A stretch of 64,000 nt of DNA from Paraburkholderia terricola (GTDB lineage: Bacteria > Pseudomonadota > Gammaproteobacteria > Burkholderiales > Burkholderiaceae): NCBI RefSeq assembly GCF_900142195.1, contig NZ_FRAB01000013.1:29405-93404 (forward strand). Direction: 5' to 3'. The notes beneath the pieces are model-generated. The model did not search any database. It was given only the letters and a program-made list of their open reading frames with translations, and had not been told where the DNA came from. Positions 53,504-63,735 of the stretch are shown one piece after another. A program made the position numbers and the translations under genes. Every line of letters starts with the position of its first letter. The first letter of the stretch is position 1.

Positions 53504-55066
53504 TCATGCAGCGGCCAGTTGTCCGCTTGCATGCGCGTCGACGCGGTGTCCAATCGCCGATGCCGCGACGAGCGCATCCTGCGTGGCTTCGCTTGCATCG
53601 AATTCGGCCGTGATGCGCCCGTTCGACATCACCAGAATGCGATCGGACAGCGCCATCACTTCTTCCAGGTCGGACGTGACGAACAGAATGCCGAGCCCCT
53701 TCACGGCGAGATCGCGCATCACCTTGAAGATGTCCGCCTTCGCACCCACGTCGATGCCGCGGCTCGGCTCGTCCATCAGCAAGACCTTGGGCGCCGTCAT
53801 CAACGCGCGTGCGATGACGACCTTTTGCTGATTGCCGCCGGAGAGCGAACTGACCGGCAGATGCCAGTCGGCCACCTTGATCGCCAGATCGCGGATGAAA
53901 CGCGTGACGGCGTTGTGCTCGCGCTGCCGCTCGATGTGAAAACCCCGCGCGAAATCGGCGAGGCTCGACAGTGTCATGTTGCTGCCGATCGACAGGATCG
54001 GCAGCAACGCATCGGCCTTGCGGTCCTCGGGAATCAGCGCGAGACCTTGTGCCACGCGCCTGGCTATCGGCTTGCCGTTCAGCGGCTTGCCGGCGAGCAC
54101 GACATCGCCCGTTGCATGCGGATGACAGCCGAGAATGCATTCGAAGAGTTCGGAGCGCCCGGCGCCCATCAGCCCGTAAATGCCGACAATCTCGCCCGTG
54201 TGCAGCGACAGCGAGACGTGATCCACGAGCAGGCCGGCTCCCTTGCGCGGCAGCGATACGTCATGCACGCGCAGCACTTCGGCGCCGCGTTCATGTCCGA
54301 TGGGGCGCGAAAAATCCTTCGTCTCGCGGCCGACCATCTGCCGCACGATCCACGGCACGTCCACCTCGTTCATCGGTTGATGACCGGTAATGCGGCCATC
54401 GCGCAACACGGTGATGTAGTCGCCGATACGGATCAGCTCTTCGAGCCGGTGCGAGATATAAACAATCGCGACGCCATGCGATTTCAGATCGGCGATCACC
54501 TGAAACAGCACCTCGACTTCGGCCGCGCTCAACGCCGAGGTCGGCTCGTCGAGAATCAGGATGCGCGCGTCGTGCGCGAGCGCCTTGGCGATTTCGACGA
54601 GTTGCTGCTGACCGATGCGCAGATCCTCGACCAGCGTGTCGGGGCTCACGTCGAGTTCGAGGCGTTCGAGCAGTTCGCTCACTTTGCGGCGCTGCGCGCC
54701 GGCGTCGATGTCGATGCCCGCACGCGTGATTTCGTGCGCAATGAAGACGTTCTCCGCGATCGACAGATTCGGGAACAGGTTGAGTTCCTGAAACACGATG
54801 CCGATGCCGTGACGCAGCGCATCCGAACTGCTCGCGAGTTCGATCGGCTGGCCGTCGAGAAGCAAGCGCCCCGTGCTGGGTTGCTCCGCGCCGGCAATGA
54901 TCTTCATCATGGTCGACTTGCCCGCGCCGTTTTCTCCGACGAGCACGTTGACCGCGCCGCGCCGCACGCTGAAGCTCGCTTCCTTCAATGCGACCGTGCC
55001 CGGATACACCTTCGTCACCGCCTCGACCTGAAGGATCACGTCGTTGTCCACGGCGGCCGCGCTCAT
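53504..55066 (-). CDS. sugar ABC transporter ATPase (RbsA/XylG type)
   Basis: 520 aa with two nucleotide-binding domains. First: Walker A GENGAGKST, signature-like region LRIGQQQLVEIAKAL, Walker B ILILDEPTSAL. Second: degenerate Walker A GLMGAGRSE, SGGNQQKVVIARAL, VLLMDEPSRGIDVG. The inequality is normal for CUT2 ATPases. ATG 55066 overlaps the DUF2291 stop (ATGA). Energises sugar import, probably of D-apiose. Confidence 0.93.
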   Translation of the reverse strand: MSAAAVDNDVILQVEAVTKVYPGTVALKEASFSVRRGAVNVLVGENGAGKSTMMKIIAGAEQPSTGRLLLDGQPIELASSSDALRHGIGIVFQELNLFPNLSIAENVFIAHEITRAGIDIDAGAQRRKVSELLERLELDVSPDTLVEDLRIGQQQLVEIAKALAHDARILILDEPTSALSAAEVEVLFQVIADLKSHGVAIVYISHRLEELIRIGDYITVLRDGRITGHQPMNEVDVPWIVRQMVGRETKDFSRPIGHERGAEVLRVHDVSLPRKGAGLLVDHVSLSLHTGEIVGIYGLMGAGRSELFECILGCHPHATGDVVLAGKPLNGKPIARRVAQGLALIPEDRKADALLPILSIGSNMTLSSLADFARGFHIERQREHNAVTRFIRDLAIKVADWHLPVSSLSGGNQQKVVIARALMTAPKVLLMDEPSRGIDVGAKADIFKVMRDLAVKGLGILFVTSDLEEVMALSDRILVMSNGRITAEFDASEATQDALVAASAIGHRVDAHASGQLAAA

Positions 55067-55719
55067 GGCTTGCTCCCGAGCGCGAGGGCGAGCGGCACCA
55101 CTTCCGGCTGCTCGCTCGCGCCGTCGTAGGAGAACGCGCCGGTGACCGTGATCGGCTGCCCTTTCAGGTCGGCGCGCGGCAACGGCTTCATCACATGCGC
55201 CGCCGCGTAGGCATTGAGCGCGGTGCCGAACCGCGCGTATTCGATCTGGTTGCGAAAATCCGCGAACGAGACGAAGTCGAGCGAATCGCGCAGCGTCGTA
55301 CCCAGCACCGTCGGGCCGATATCGACGATCACGTCGGCCTTGCCGTCGCCGTCCGTATCGACGCCGACGGTGCCCTGACTCGAATCCGTATCGACCGACA
55401 CGATGGTGCCTTGCACCCTGGTCGGGAAATTCCAGGGCGCGCTATCGTCCTTGCCCCGGTAGCCATATTTTTTGCCGGCCGCGTCGGGGTCGGCCTTGAT
55501 CGCGTCGAGCAGCACCTTGATATCGGTCGCGCGCTTCTCGACGCTCGGCACCACTTTCGTGCTCCACATGGAGGCCACCATCGCGTTCGGATCGTAGCCC
55601 GCCGACGCGTAGGCATCGCGCGGCGCCTTCGACGCCTGGGCATCGTGCTTGACGAGTTTGCAGCCGGACAGCGCACCGCCCGCGACCAGCAGAATGGCCG
55701 CGTATACAGAAGCTCTCAT
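55063..55719 (-). CDS. DUF2291 lipoprotein of the sugar importer operon
   Basis: 218 aa. Lipoprotein signal (AAILLVAGGALSGC) then a periplasmic domain (FRNQIEYARFGTALNAYAAA region; ITVTGAFSYDGASEQPEVVP) with an OB-like look. DUF2291 genes regularly accompany CUT2 sugar importers in Proteobacteria; exact role unknown. ATG 55719 has AGGA five bases upstream. Coupled to the ATPase. Confidence 0.8.
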   Translation of the reverse strand: MRASVYAAILLVAGGALSGCKLVKHDAQASKAPRDAYASAGYDPNAMVASMWSTKVVPSVEKRATDIKVLLDAIKADPDAAGKKYGYRGKDDSAPWNFPTRVQGTIVSVDTDSSQGTVGVDTDGDGKADVIVDIGPTVLGTTLRDSLDFVSFADFRNQIEYARFGTALNAYAAAHVMKPLPRADLKGQPITVTGAFSYDGASEQPEVVPLALALGSKP

Positions 55720-55779
55720 GGGTGTCCTCATTCCACGCCGGAGGAAAACCGGGGGACGTGTCGCCCCCGGCAACAGGCT

Positions 55780-56799
<1,020 letters not shown>

Positions 56800-56810
56800 T
56801 TATGCCGTCA

Positions 56811-56826
56811 TGAGGTCATCATACCA
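56811..56826 (-). promoter_or_regulatory. candidate GntR operator before the apiose operon
   Basis: Reverse strand TGGTATGATGACCTCA, 93 bp upstream of the binding-protein start. It matches the site at 44149 (13/16) before the GntR gene itself. The shared position relative to the operon's first gene and its regulator is the main support. Confidence 0.6.
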
Positions 56827-56986
56827 GCTAGATTTGCCGTTGGAATGATGATCTCGCCAGGGGTTTTCGCCAGGATTTGCAGGGCTTGGAGGGAATGCCG
56901 GATCGGGCCGCGGACGTCCCGGTATGCCGGTGTTTACCCGCTAAACATGCGCGAAGGCTTGCATCTCTTCGTCGGCGCGACTAAAA

Positions 56987-57079
56987 ATGTAAGCGCTATC
57001 ATTTGTGAACTTGCTCGGAAGTAGCCTACTTAATGCAAAAACAAAGCTGCAATCGACGGCCAAATGTAAGCGCTACCGG
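56987..57079. promoter_or_regulatory. two LacI-type operators in the divergent promoter region
   Basis: AATGTAAGCGCTAtC...TTTGTG occurs at 56986-57007 and again at 57063-57085, 77 bp apart. Core TGTAAGCGCTA matches the LacI/GalR-family consensus TGTAAGCGCTTACA (with a CpG centre). They lie before the MFS gene and between divergent promoters; the LacI gene at 59670 is the likely binder. Two sites at this spacing may loop DNA. Confidence 0.65.
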
Positions 57080-57196
57080 TTTGTGCCTGGCCACCGTGCG
57101 CGCGCACCCGACACCCAGGCAACTTCTCCCGCCCGGCAACGCATCGGCGCGGTCCGCCCTACTTCAACCGAAGACATGAAACGGAGACAAACGGTC

Positions 57197-58516
57197 ATGA
57201 GCACACCCCCGAGCCTCGAGCAGGCGCCGCCGACAATCCGCCGCGCGCAGATCGTGGCGCTCACGCTGCTGATGGTGAGCGGCATCGTCAACTATCTGGA
57301 CCGTGGCACGCTCGCGGTCGCCAATCCGCTGATCCGGCACGACCTCGGTCTCTCGCTCGGACAGATGGGGCTGCTGCTCTCCGCGTTCTCGTGGAGCTAT
57401 GCGCTGTTCCAGTTGCCGGTGGGCGGCCTCGTCGACCGGATCGGACCGCGCAAGCTGCTCGGCATCGGGCTGATCGTCTGGTCGCTCGCGCAGGCGGCCG
57501 GCGGCTTCGTCTCGACCTTCGGCTGGTTCATCCTCGCGCGGATCGCGCTCGGCATCGGCGAGGCGCCGCAGTTTCCGTCGGCGGCACGCGTGGTCAGCAA
57601 CTGGTTTCCGCTGCGCGCGCGCGGCAAGCCGACCGGCATCTTCAACTCGGCGTCGCCGCTCGGCACGGCGCTCGCGCCGCTCTGCCTGTCGCTCCTCGTG
57701 GTGCATCTGAACTGGCGTTGGGCCTTCATCGTGACGGGCGTGGCGGGTCTGATCGTGGCGGCCGTATGGCTCGCGGTGTATCGCGACCCGGTCAAGGCCA
57801 CCATGACCGAAGCCGAACGCCACTACCTCGAAGGCGACGACGCGGACCTCGAACCGGCGCCCGCGCTCACGTTCGCCGACTGGCGCTCGTTGTTCTCGCA
57901 CGGCACCACGTGGGGCATGCTGATCGGCTTCTTCGGCTCGGTGTATCTGAACTGGGTGTACCTCACATGGCTGCCGGGCTATCTGACGATGGAGCGCCAC
58001 ATGAGCCTGATGCATACGGGCGTCGCGGCATCCATACCGTTTTTCTGCGGCTTTCTGGGCGCGCTCACGGCCGGCTGGTTTTCCGATCTCATCACGAGCC
58101 GCAGCGCGAGCCCGGTCGCGAGCCGCCGCAATGCGGTGGTGATCGCGATGCTCGGCATGGTCGCGTTCACGATTCCGGCGGCGCTCGTGCAGAGCAACAC
58201 CATCGCGATCGTGTGCATCTCGGTGGTGATCTTCCTCGCGAACGCGGCCTCCGCGAGTTCCTGGGCGCTCGCCACCGCCGCCGCGCCGCCCAACCGCGTC
58301 GGCTCGCTCGGCGCGATCCAGAATTTCGGCGGCTTTCTGGGCGGTGCGCTCGCGCCGATCCTGACCGGCTACATCGCGCAGACCTGGTCGTTCGTGCCCG
58401 CCCTGCTGACCGCCGCCGGCATCGCGTTTATCGGCGCGATGAGCTATCTGCTGTTCGTGCGCAAGCCGATCGAGGACCAGCCCGCTGCCGGCGAAGCCGT
58501 GCAAGCGCCTGCGTGA
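57197..58516 (+). CDS. MFS transporter (ACS family), sugar-acid type
   Basis: 439 aa with twelve helices; NYLDRGTLAVANPLIRHDLG and ALGIGEAPQFPSAARVVSNW are ACS-family signatures of hexuronate, galactonate or glucarate carriers. ATG 57197 with GGAG upstream; an in-frame ATG at 57176 is possible. Preceded by twin LacI-type operators and followed by a DapA-like aldolase gene, so it likely imports the aldolase pathway's acid sugar. Confidence 0.88.
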   Translation: MSTPPSLEQAPPTIRRAQIVALTLLMVSGIVNYLDRGTLAVANPLIRHDLGLSLGQMGLLLSAFSWSYALFQLPVGGLVDRIGPRKLLGIGLIVWSLAQAAGGFVSTFGWFILARIALGIGEAPQFPSAARVVSNWFPLRARGKPTGIFNSASPLGTALAPLCLSLLVVHLNWRWAFIVTGVAGLIVAAVWLAVYRDPVKATMTEAERHYLEGDDADLEPAPALTFADWRSLFSHGTTWGMLIGFFGSVYLNWVYLTWLPGYLTMERHMSLMHTGVAASIPFFCGFLGALTAGWFSDLITSRSASPVASRRNAVVIAMLGMVAFTIPAALVQSNTIAIVCISVVIFLANAASASSWALATAAAPPNRVGSLGAIQNFGGFLGGALAPILTGYIAQTWSFVPALLTAAGIAFIGAMSYLLFVRKPIEDQPAAGEAVQAPA

Positions 58517-58596
58517 ACGCGCCTGCCGCTGCCGCTGCCGCTGTCGTTGCCGCTGTCGTTGCCGAATAACCGAATTCTTTACTGGAGATCAACAGC

Positions 58597-59568
58597 ATGA
58601 CCAACACCAAGCAAACCACCGCTTCAGTCGAAGGCATCGTCCCCGTGATGCTGACGCCGTTCGACGACGCCGGCGCAATCGACTACGCCGGGCTCGAACG
58701 TCTGATCGAGTGGTATATCGCGCACGGCTCGGACGCGCTGTTCGCCGTCGCGCAGTCGAGCGAGATGCAGTTTCTGACGCTCGCGGAACGCGGCGCGCTG
58801 GGACGCTTCGTCGTCGAGAAAGTCGCGGGCCGCATGCCTGTCGTGGTGTCCGGCCACATCAGCGACGACCCCGACGCGCAGGCCGAGGAACTGAGCGTCG
58901 CCGCGTCGACCGGCGCGCAAGGCGTCGTGCTCGTGACGAACCGGCTCGATCCCGATCGCGAGGGAACCCACGCGTTCGCCGCGAACCTCGAACGGCTCCT
59001 CGCGCGCCTGCCGTCCGATATGCCGCTCGGTCTGTACGAATGTCCGGCGCCGTATCGGCGTCTGCTTTCCGACGACGAGTTGAAGATGTGCATCGACACC
59101 GGCCGCTTCATCATGCTGAAGGACGTGAGCTGCGATCTCGCGACCGTGAAGCGCCGCGTCGCGCTCGCGCAGGGTTCGCCGCTGAAGATCCTGAACGCGA
59201 ACGCGGCCATCGCATGGGACGCGATGAAGGCCGGCTCGGCGGGTTTCAACGGCGTCTTCACGAACTTTCATCCCGATCTGTACAACTGGCTGCGCAACGA
59301 TGCGGCGCGAGACCCGGCGCTCGCGGAGGAACTCGCAACGTTTCTCGTACTCGCCGCCGTATCCGAATCGCTCGGCTATCCCGCGCTCGCGAAGATGTAC
59401 CACCAGCGCATCGGCACCTTCGATTCGATTCGCTGCCGCGTGATCGACTACGACGTGCGCGAACGCTTCTGGGCACTCGATGCGGTGCTCGACAAAATCG
59501 TCGCCGGCACCGAGCATTTCCGTCAGCGGATCGCGGCGCTCAACGAGGGCGAGGTTCGTGGGCTCTAG
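58597..59568 (+). CDS. DapA/NanA-family aldolase or dehydratase
   Basis: 323 aa. Class I aldolase fold: GIVPVMLTPFDDAGAIDYAG start, SSEMQFLTLAERG, VVVSGHISDDPD, then YECPAPYR with the catalytic Tyr and FIMLKDVSCD with the Schiff-base Lys. The family includes 2-keto-3-deoxy-sugar-acid aldolases and dehydratases as well as DapA; DapA is usually near 290 aa and this longer form fits a catabolic enzyme. Cotranscribed with the upstream MFS gene and the LacI gene. Confidence 0.85.
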   Translation: MTNTKQTTASVEGIVPVMLTPFDDAGAIDYAGLERLIEWYIAHGSDALFAVAQSSEMQFLTLAERGALGRFVVEKVAGRMPVVVSGHISDDPDAQAEELSVAASTGAQGVVLVTNRLDPDREGTHAFAANLERLLARLPSDMPLGLYECPAPYRRLLSDDELKMCIDTGRFIMLKDVSCDLATVKRRVALAQGSPLKILNANAAIAWDAMKAGSAGFNGVFTNFHPDLYNWLRNDAARDPALAEELATFLVLAAVSESLGYPALAKMYHQRIGTFDSIRCRVIDYDVRERFWALDAVLDKIVAGTEHFRQRIAALNEGEVRGL

Positions 59569-59669
59569 CCGGCGGAGGTTGCGCAGCACCACTCGGCGTT
59601 CCCGGCCACGCTCGCGCACACGCGGCGGTAAGATAGCGCGCGCGCCGACTCACCGTTTTCGATAATCCG

Positions 59670-60755
59670 ATGCCCGACTCCCTCGACTCCCCGACCACCG
59701 CCCGCACCCAGACGAACCGCGCCCGCCGCAATACCGGCCGCACGGTGCTGTCCGACGTCGCGAAGCTCGCGGGCGTATCGACGGCGACCGTATCGCGGGT
59801 CTACAACGAGCCGGACAAAGTGTCGGCGAACGTGCGCGAACGCGTCGAGCAAGCCGCGCTCGCGCTGAACTGGTTCCCGAACGCGGCGGGCCGCGCGCTT
59901 GCGTCCACGCGCAGCCACATTGCCGGCATCATCATTCCGACGCTGGACGATCAGGTGTTCGCCTCGCAGGTGAGCGGCATGCAGGCCGCGTTCGCCGCGC
60001 GCGGCATCACGCTCGTGCTCGGCTGCTCGAACTACGATCCCGCGCAGGCGCTCGTGCAGGTGCGCGCGATGCTCGCGCGCGGCGTGGAGGCGATGGCGGT
60101 GGTGGGCGAGGCGCATCCGCCGGAACTGTTCGATGCGTTGCGCCTCTACCGCGTGCCGTATGCGGTCACGTATGCGTATCGCGGGGACAGCCCGCACACC
60201 TGCATCGGCTTCGACAATCACGCGGCCTACGTGGAGATCGCCGAACATCTGATCGGCCTCGGGCACCGCTCGTTCGCGGTCTGCATTCAGCCCACGCGCG
60301 ACAACGATCGCGTGCAGGCGCGCGTCGCGGGCATTCGCGCGACGCTCGAACGCCACGGCCTCGCGGTGCGGCCGGAGCACATGCTCGAAGGCGAATCGAC
60401 GATCGGTTTTGGGCGGCGCTGTCTGCGCGCGATCTGGCAAGCGCCCGGCGAACGCCCGAGCGCGATCATCTGCGGCAACGATCACATCGCGATCGGCGTG
60501 CTGCGCGAAGCGGAGGACCTGGGCATCGCAATTCCCGATGAATTGTCCGTGACCGGCTTCGACGATCTGGAGATCGCGAAAGAACTGCGCCCCGCGCTTA
60601 CGACCATGCGTGTCGATACCTACGAGATCGGGCGGCTCACCGCGCAACATCTGCTCGACGTGCTCGACGGCAAGCATCCGCGACACGAACACGCCGGACA
60701 TGAGGTGCATGCCGAATTGCAGCTCAGGCAGTCGACGGGACCGTGCAGGAGGTAG
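59670..60755 (+). CDS. LacI/GalR-family transcriptional regulator
   Basis: 361 aa. Helix-turn-helix SDVAKLAGVSTATVSRVYNE and hinge region, then a periplasmic-binding-like effector domain (GIIIPTLDDQVFASQVSGMQ; AIICGNDHIAIGVLREAEDL; VTGFDDLEIAKELRPAL). Third gene of the MFS-aldolase-LacI group and the likely binder of the operators at 56987 and 57064. Effector probably an acid sugar. Confidence 0.92.
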   Translation: MPDSLDSPTTARTQTNRARRNTGRTVLSDVAKLAGVSTATVSRVYNEPDKVSANVRERVEQAALALNWFPNAAGRALASTRSHIAGIIIPTLDDQVFASQVSGMQAAFAARGITLVLGCSNYDPAQALVQVRAMLARGVEAMAVVGEAHPPELFDALRLYRVPYAVTYAYRGDSPHTCIGFDNHAAYVEIAEHLIGLGHRSFAVCIQPTRDNDRVQARVAGIRATLERHGLAVRPEHMLEGESTIGFGRRCLRAIWQAPGERPSAIICGNDHIAIGVLREAEDLGIAIPDELSVTGFDDLEIAKELRPALTTMRVDTYEIGRLTAQHLLDVLDGKHPRHEHAGHEVHAELQLRQSTGPCRR

Positions 60756-60788
60756 CCGCGATGCTTCACTGTCTCTGCGCGCCGCCTC

Positions 60789-61697
60789 TCACACCTGCGG
60801 CTCCAGCCGCTTCCTGATCACCTCGATCAACGCGCGGACCTTGGCCGTCGGGTAACGGGTGGGCGGAAACACCGCATGGATGCCCTTCGGCCTGCCGACC
60901 CACGCAGGCAGCAGACGAACCAGCCCGCCCGCCGCCACATCCGCCGTGATGGAAAAGTCGGTCAGCAAGCCAAAGCCGCCGCCCGCGAGCGTCGCCGCGC
61001 GCGCGGCATCGGCCGTATTCACCAGCAGCGCGTTCTCGCAACGCACGCTTTGCCTCGCGCCGTTCGCGCGCTGCAAATCGAGTGTCAACGGATGCGGCAG
61101 CACGGAAAGTGCGACGTGAGGCAAGGCCGCGAGCGCGGCCGGCGTTTTCGGCTTGCCCCATTTCTCGATGAAGGCGGGACTGGCGACGACCCATTTGACG
61201 AACCCGCCGATCTTCACCGCCCGGTAGCCCGAATCCGCCAATTGCCCCAGACGGATGGCGACGTCGATGCCCTCCGCGATCAGATCGACGTAATGGTCGC
61301 TGCACACGAGTTCGATGTCGAGTTGCGGATACGCCGCGCGCATCTCGACCAGCGCGGGCGTCACCACCAATGACCCGTAATCGATCGGCGCGCTCACGCG
61401 CAAGGTGCCGCGCAGCGGCGCCGATTCGCCCGACACGGCCGACAGCGCTTCCTCCGCCGCCTGCAGGATCTTGCAGCTCGCATCGTAGAACGCGCGCCCG
61501 CTCTCGGTCACGCTGAGCCGCCTCGTCGTGCGGATCAGCAGGCCCGCGCCGATCTCGCGTTCGAGCCGCTGTATATGCGTGCTGACCATCGTCTTCGTGA
61601 GCCCGAGACGCGCCGCGGCCGCGGTCAAGGAACCCGCCTCGACCACCGCGACGAAAACCGCCAGCCGGTTCAGATTGACATCTCTTAGATCCGCCAT
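60789..61697 (-). CDS. LysR-type transcriptional regulator (near GST gene)
   Basis: 302 aa. Begins MADLRDVNLNRLAVFVAVVE with helix-turn-helix SLTAAAARLGLTKTMVSTHIQRLEREI, then a CrgA-type effector domain (GTLRVSAPIDYGSLVVTPAL; VRLGQLADSGYRAVKIGGF). Divergent from the GST at 61827 over 129 bp, so it probably controls that gene. Start set at ATG 61697; the longer frame is not coding. Confidence 0.9.
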   Translation of the reverse strand: MADLRDVNLNRLAVFVAVVEAGSLTAAAARLGLTKTMVSTHIQRLEREIGAGLLIRTTRRLSVTESGRAFYDASCKILQAAEEALSAVSGESAPLRGTLRVSAPIDYGSLVVTPALVEMRAAYPQLDIELVCSDHYVDLIAEGIDVAIRLGQLADSGYRAVKIGGFVKWVVASPAFIEKWGKPKTPAALAALPHVALSVLPHPLTLDLQRANGARQSVRCENALLVNTADAARAATLAGGGFGLLTDFSITADVAAGGLVRLLPAWVGRPKGIHAVFPPTRYPTAKVRALIEVIRKRLEPQV

Positions 61698-61826
61698 GTC
61701 GCCGATTGTCCATCTTCGATTGATTATGTTTCCCAGCTTAGCAGTCTTCTGCCCGACGCCGCATGCGGCTAAGCTTGCCTCATTCCCGCCGAACGCCATC
61801 GGCCCTTCCGATCAAGGAGCATTGCA

Positions 61827-62468
61827 ATGCCTGCCGACAGACCCGTCCAGCCGATCCGCCTTCACACCACGCCGCGCTCCGGGCACGGGCACCGCGTCAA
61901 ACTGTTCCTCGCACTGCTCGATCTGCCTTTCGAAACGATCGAACTGAACATGCGCGCGGGCGACAACCGCCGTCCTGAGTATCTGCAACTGAACCCGTTC
62001 GGCCAGGTGCCGACGATCGAGGACGGCGACACCGTGTTGTTCGATTCGAACGCCATTCTCGTGTACCTGGCGAGACGCTATGGCGACCCGTCATGGCTGC
62101 CCGATGACGCCCTCGGCGCCGCGGCGGTGCAACGATGGCTCTCGCTGGCAGCCGGACAGATCGCGTATGGACCGTGCGCGGCCCGGCTCGTCACGGTATT
62201 CGGCGCGCCGCTCGATCTGGAAACCGCGCAGAAGATCGCCGTCAAGCTGTTCGACGTGCTCGACGCGGAACTGGCCGGCAAACGCTTCGCGGCGGGAGAC
62301 AACGTGACCATCGCGGACATCGCCGCCTACACCTACATCGCGCATGCGCCTGAAGGCGGCATATCGCTCGAACCGTATCCGAACCTACGCGGCTGGCTTT
62401 CCCGTATCGAAGCGCTGCCGCGCTTCATCGCGATGCCGGCGACGAAAGCCGGCCTGCTCGCCGGCTGA
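61827..62468 (+). CDS. glutathione S-transferase
   Basis: 213 aa. N-terminal thioredoxin-like domain (IRLHTTPRSGHGHRVKLFLA, LNPFGQVPTIEDGDTVLFDS, with Ser at the catalytic position and cis-Pro in VPTIED) and helical C-terminal domain (NVTIADIAAYTYIAHAPEGG). Cytosolic detoxification enzyme of bacterial type. Followed after 39 bp by a PPOX-family gene, likely the same transcript. Confidence 0.92.
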   Translation: MPADRPVQPIRLHTTPRSGHGHRVKLFLALLDLPFETIELNMRAGDNRRPEYLQLNPFGQVPTIEDGDTVLFDSNAILVYLARRYGDPSWLPDDALGAAAVQRWLSLAAGQIAYGPCAARLVTVFGAPLDLETAQKIAVKLFDVLDAELAGKRFAAGDNVTIADIAAYTYIAHAPEGGISLEPYPNLRGWLSRIEALPRFIAMPATKAGLLAG

Positions 62469-62507
62469 GCGAAAAAACCGCAGGCGTGACCACCACCGGA
62501 GTCCAAT

Positions 62508-63494
62508 ATGTCCGACGTTTCTTCCCATGCACAGCCAGGGCTGGATCTCGTCGATCCGCCTTTCCATTCCGGCGAACTGGCGGTGCAACGCCGCGCCGGC
62601 GTCGCAACGGAGGCGCAAGCGCTCGGCCGTCGCGGCATCCGCCGCTACATGCCGGACCAGCACCGGCAGTTCTTTTCGGCGCAGCCCTTCATGGTGTTCG
62701 GCGGTCTCGATGCCGACGGCCAGCCCTGGGCGACGGTGCGCGCGGCGGCGCCGGGCTTCGTGTCGTCGCCCGATGCGCGCACGCTGAGAATCGAGGGCGG
62801 GGTGCTATCCGGCGATCCGCTCGCCGGGCGCTGGCAAGCCGGCACGATGATCGGCGGCCTCGCTCTGCAGCCGCAGACGCGGCGACGTAACCGCGTCAAC
62901 GGCATCGTGACCTCGGTGACGGGCGATACGGTCATGCTCGAAGTCATGCAGAGCTTCGGCAATTGCGCAAAGTACATTCAGAGCCGCGCGCCGACCTTCG
63001 TCGCGCGCGGCGCAACGGGCGCGGACACTGCCGCGCAGATTGCGACGCAACTGAGCGATGCGGACCGCGCGCTGCTGGCTAACGCGGACACCTTTTTTAT
63101 CGCCAGCGCGAACGTGGCCGAAGAAGCGGGCCCGGCGCGCGGCGTCGACGTTTCGCATCGCGGCGGCATGCCGGGTTTCGTGCGCGTCGACGACGCCGTC
63201 ACGCTCACCACGCCCGACTTCAGCGGCAATCGCTTCTTCAATACGCTGGGCAATCTGAGTCACGACCCGCGCGCCGGCTTGCTGTTCATCGACTTCGCGA
63301 GCGGCGATTTGCTGTACGTCGCGGCGCGCGCGGAGATCGTCTGGGACGGTTCGGAACTGGCCGATTTTCCGCTCGCGCAACGCCTCGTCCGCTTTCGCAT
63401 TACCGAGGTGCGGCGCAGTCGCGAGGCGTTGCCGTTTCGCTGGTCGGAGGTCGCGTATGCGCCGCAGTTCCGATCGTCTACTCCCTCCCTGTGA
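62508..63494 (+). CDS. PPOX/flavin-binding-fold family protein
   Basis: 328 aa. The N-terminal part resembles pyridoxamine-5-phosphate oxidase-like split barrels: HRQFFSAQPFMVFGGLDADG QPWATVRAA, then RRNRVNGIVTSV. The C-terminal part again has a split-barrel pattern (MPGFVRVDDAVTLTTPDFSG, FFNTLGNLSHDPRAGLLFID). Two domains suggest a fused duplicate. Likely flavin- or cofactor-binding; reaction unknown. ATG 62508 with GGAGT. Confidence 0.8.
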   Translation: MSDVSSHAQPGLDLVDPPFHSGELAVQRRAGVATEAQALGRRGIRRYMPDQHRQFFSAQPFMVFGGLDADGQPWATVRAAAPGFVSSPDARTLRIEGGVLSGDPLAGRWQAGTMIGGLALQPQTRRRNRVNGIVTSVTGDTVMLEVMQSFGNCAKYIQSRAPTFVARGATGADTAAQIATQLSDADRALLANADTFFIASANVAEEAGPARGVDVSHRGGMPGFVRVDDAVTLTTPDFSGNRFFNTLGNLSHDPRAGLLFIDFASGDLLYVAARAEIVWDGSELADFPLAQRLVRFRITEVRRSREALPFRWSEVAYAPQFRSSTPSL

Positions 63495-63735
63495 TGAGCT
63501 TGCGCAAACTCGCAATGGCCGAAGCGGGTTTAGGCAGCGCTTCTCCACAGGGCACGGTCGAATATCGGGGAGAAGACAAAGGCGATTACCAAGCTTGCGG
63601 GATAAAAACACCTGCCGCTTTCTATTCGTCGCTGTGAGGGACTTAACCATTTCACCGTGAATGCCGGTTTTCCAACATACCGAAAAACTGACGGCTTGTT
63701 ATCCTGACCATCCAGGCGTGCAGCGGGAGAACGCT
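63495..63735. other. 241-bp intergenic region
   Basis: No gene recognised. It holds the promoter and a GGGAGAA ribosome site before the gene at 63736. Confidence 0.4.
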
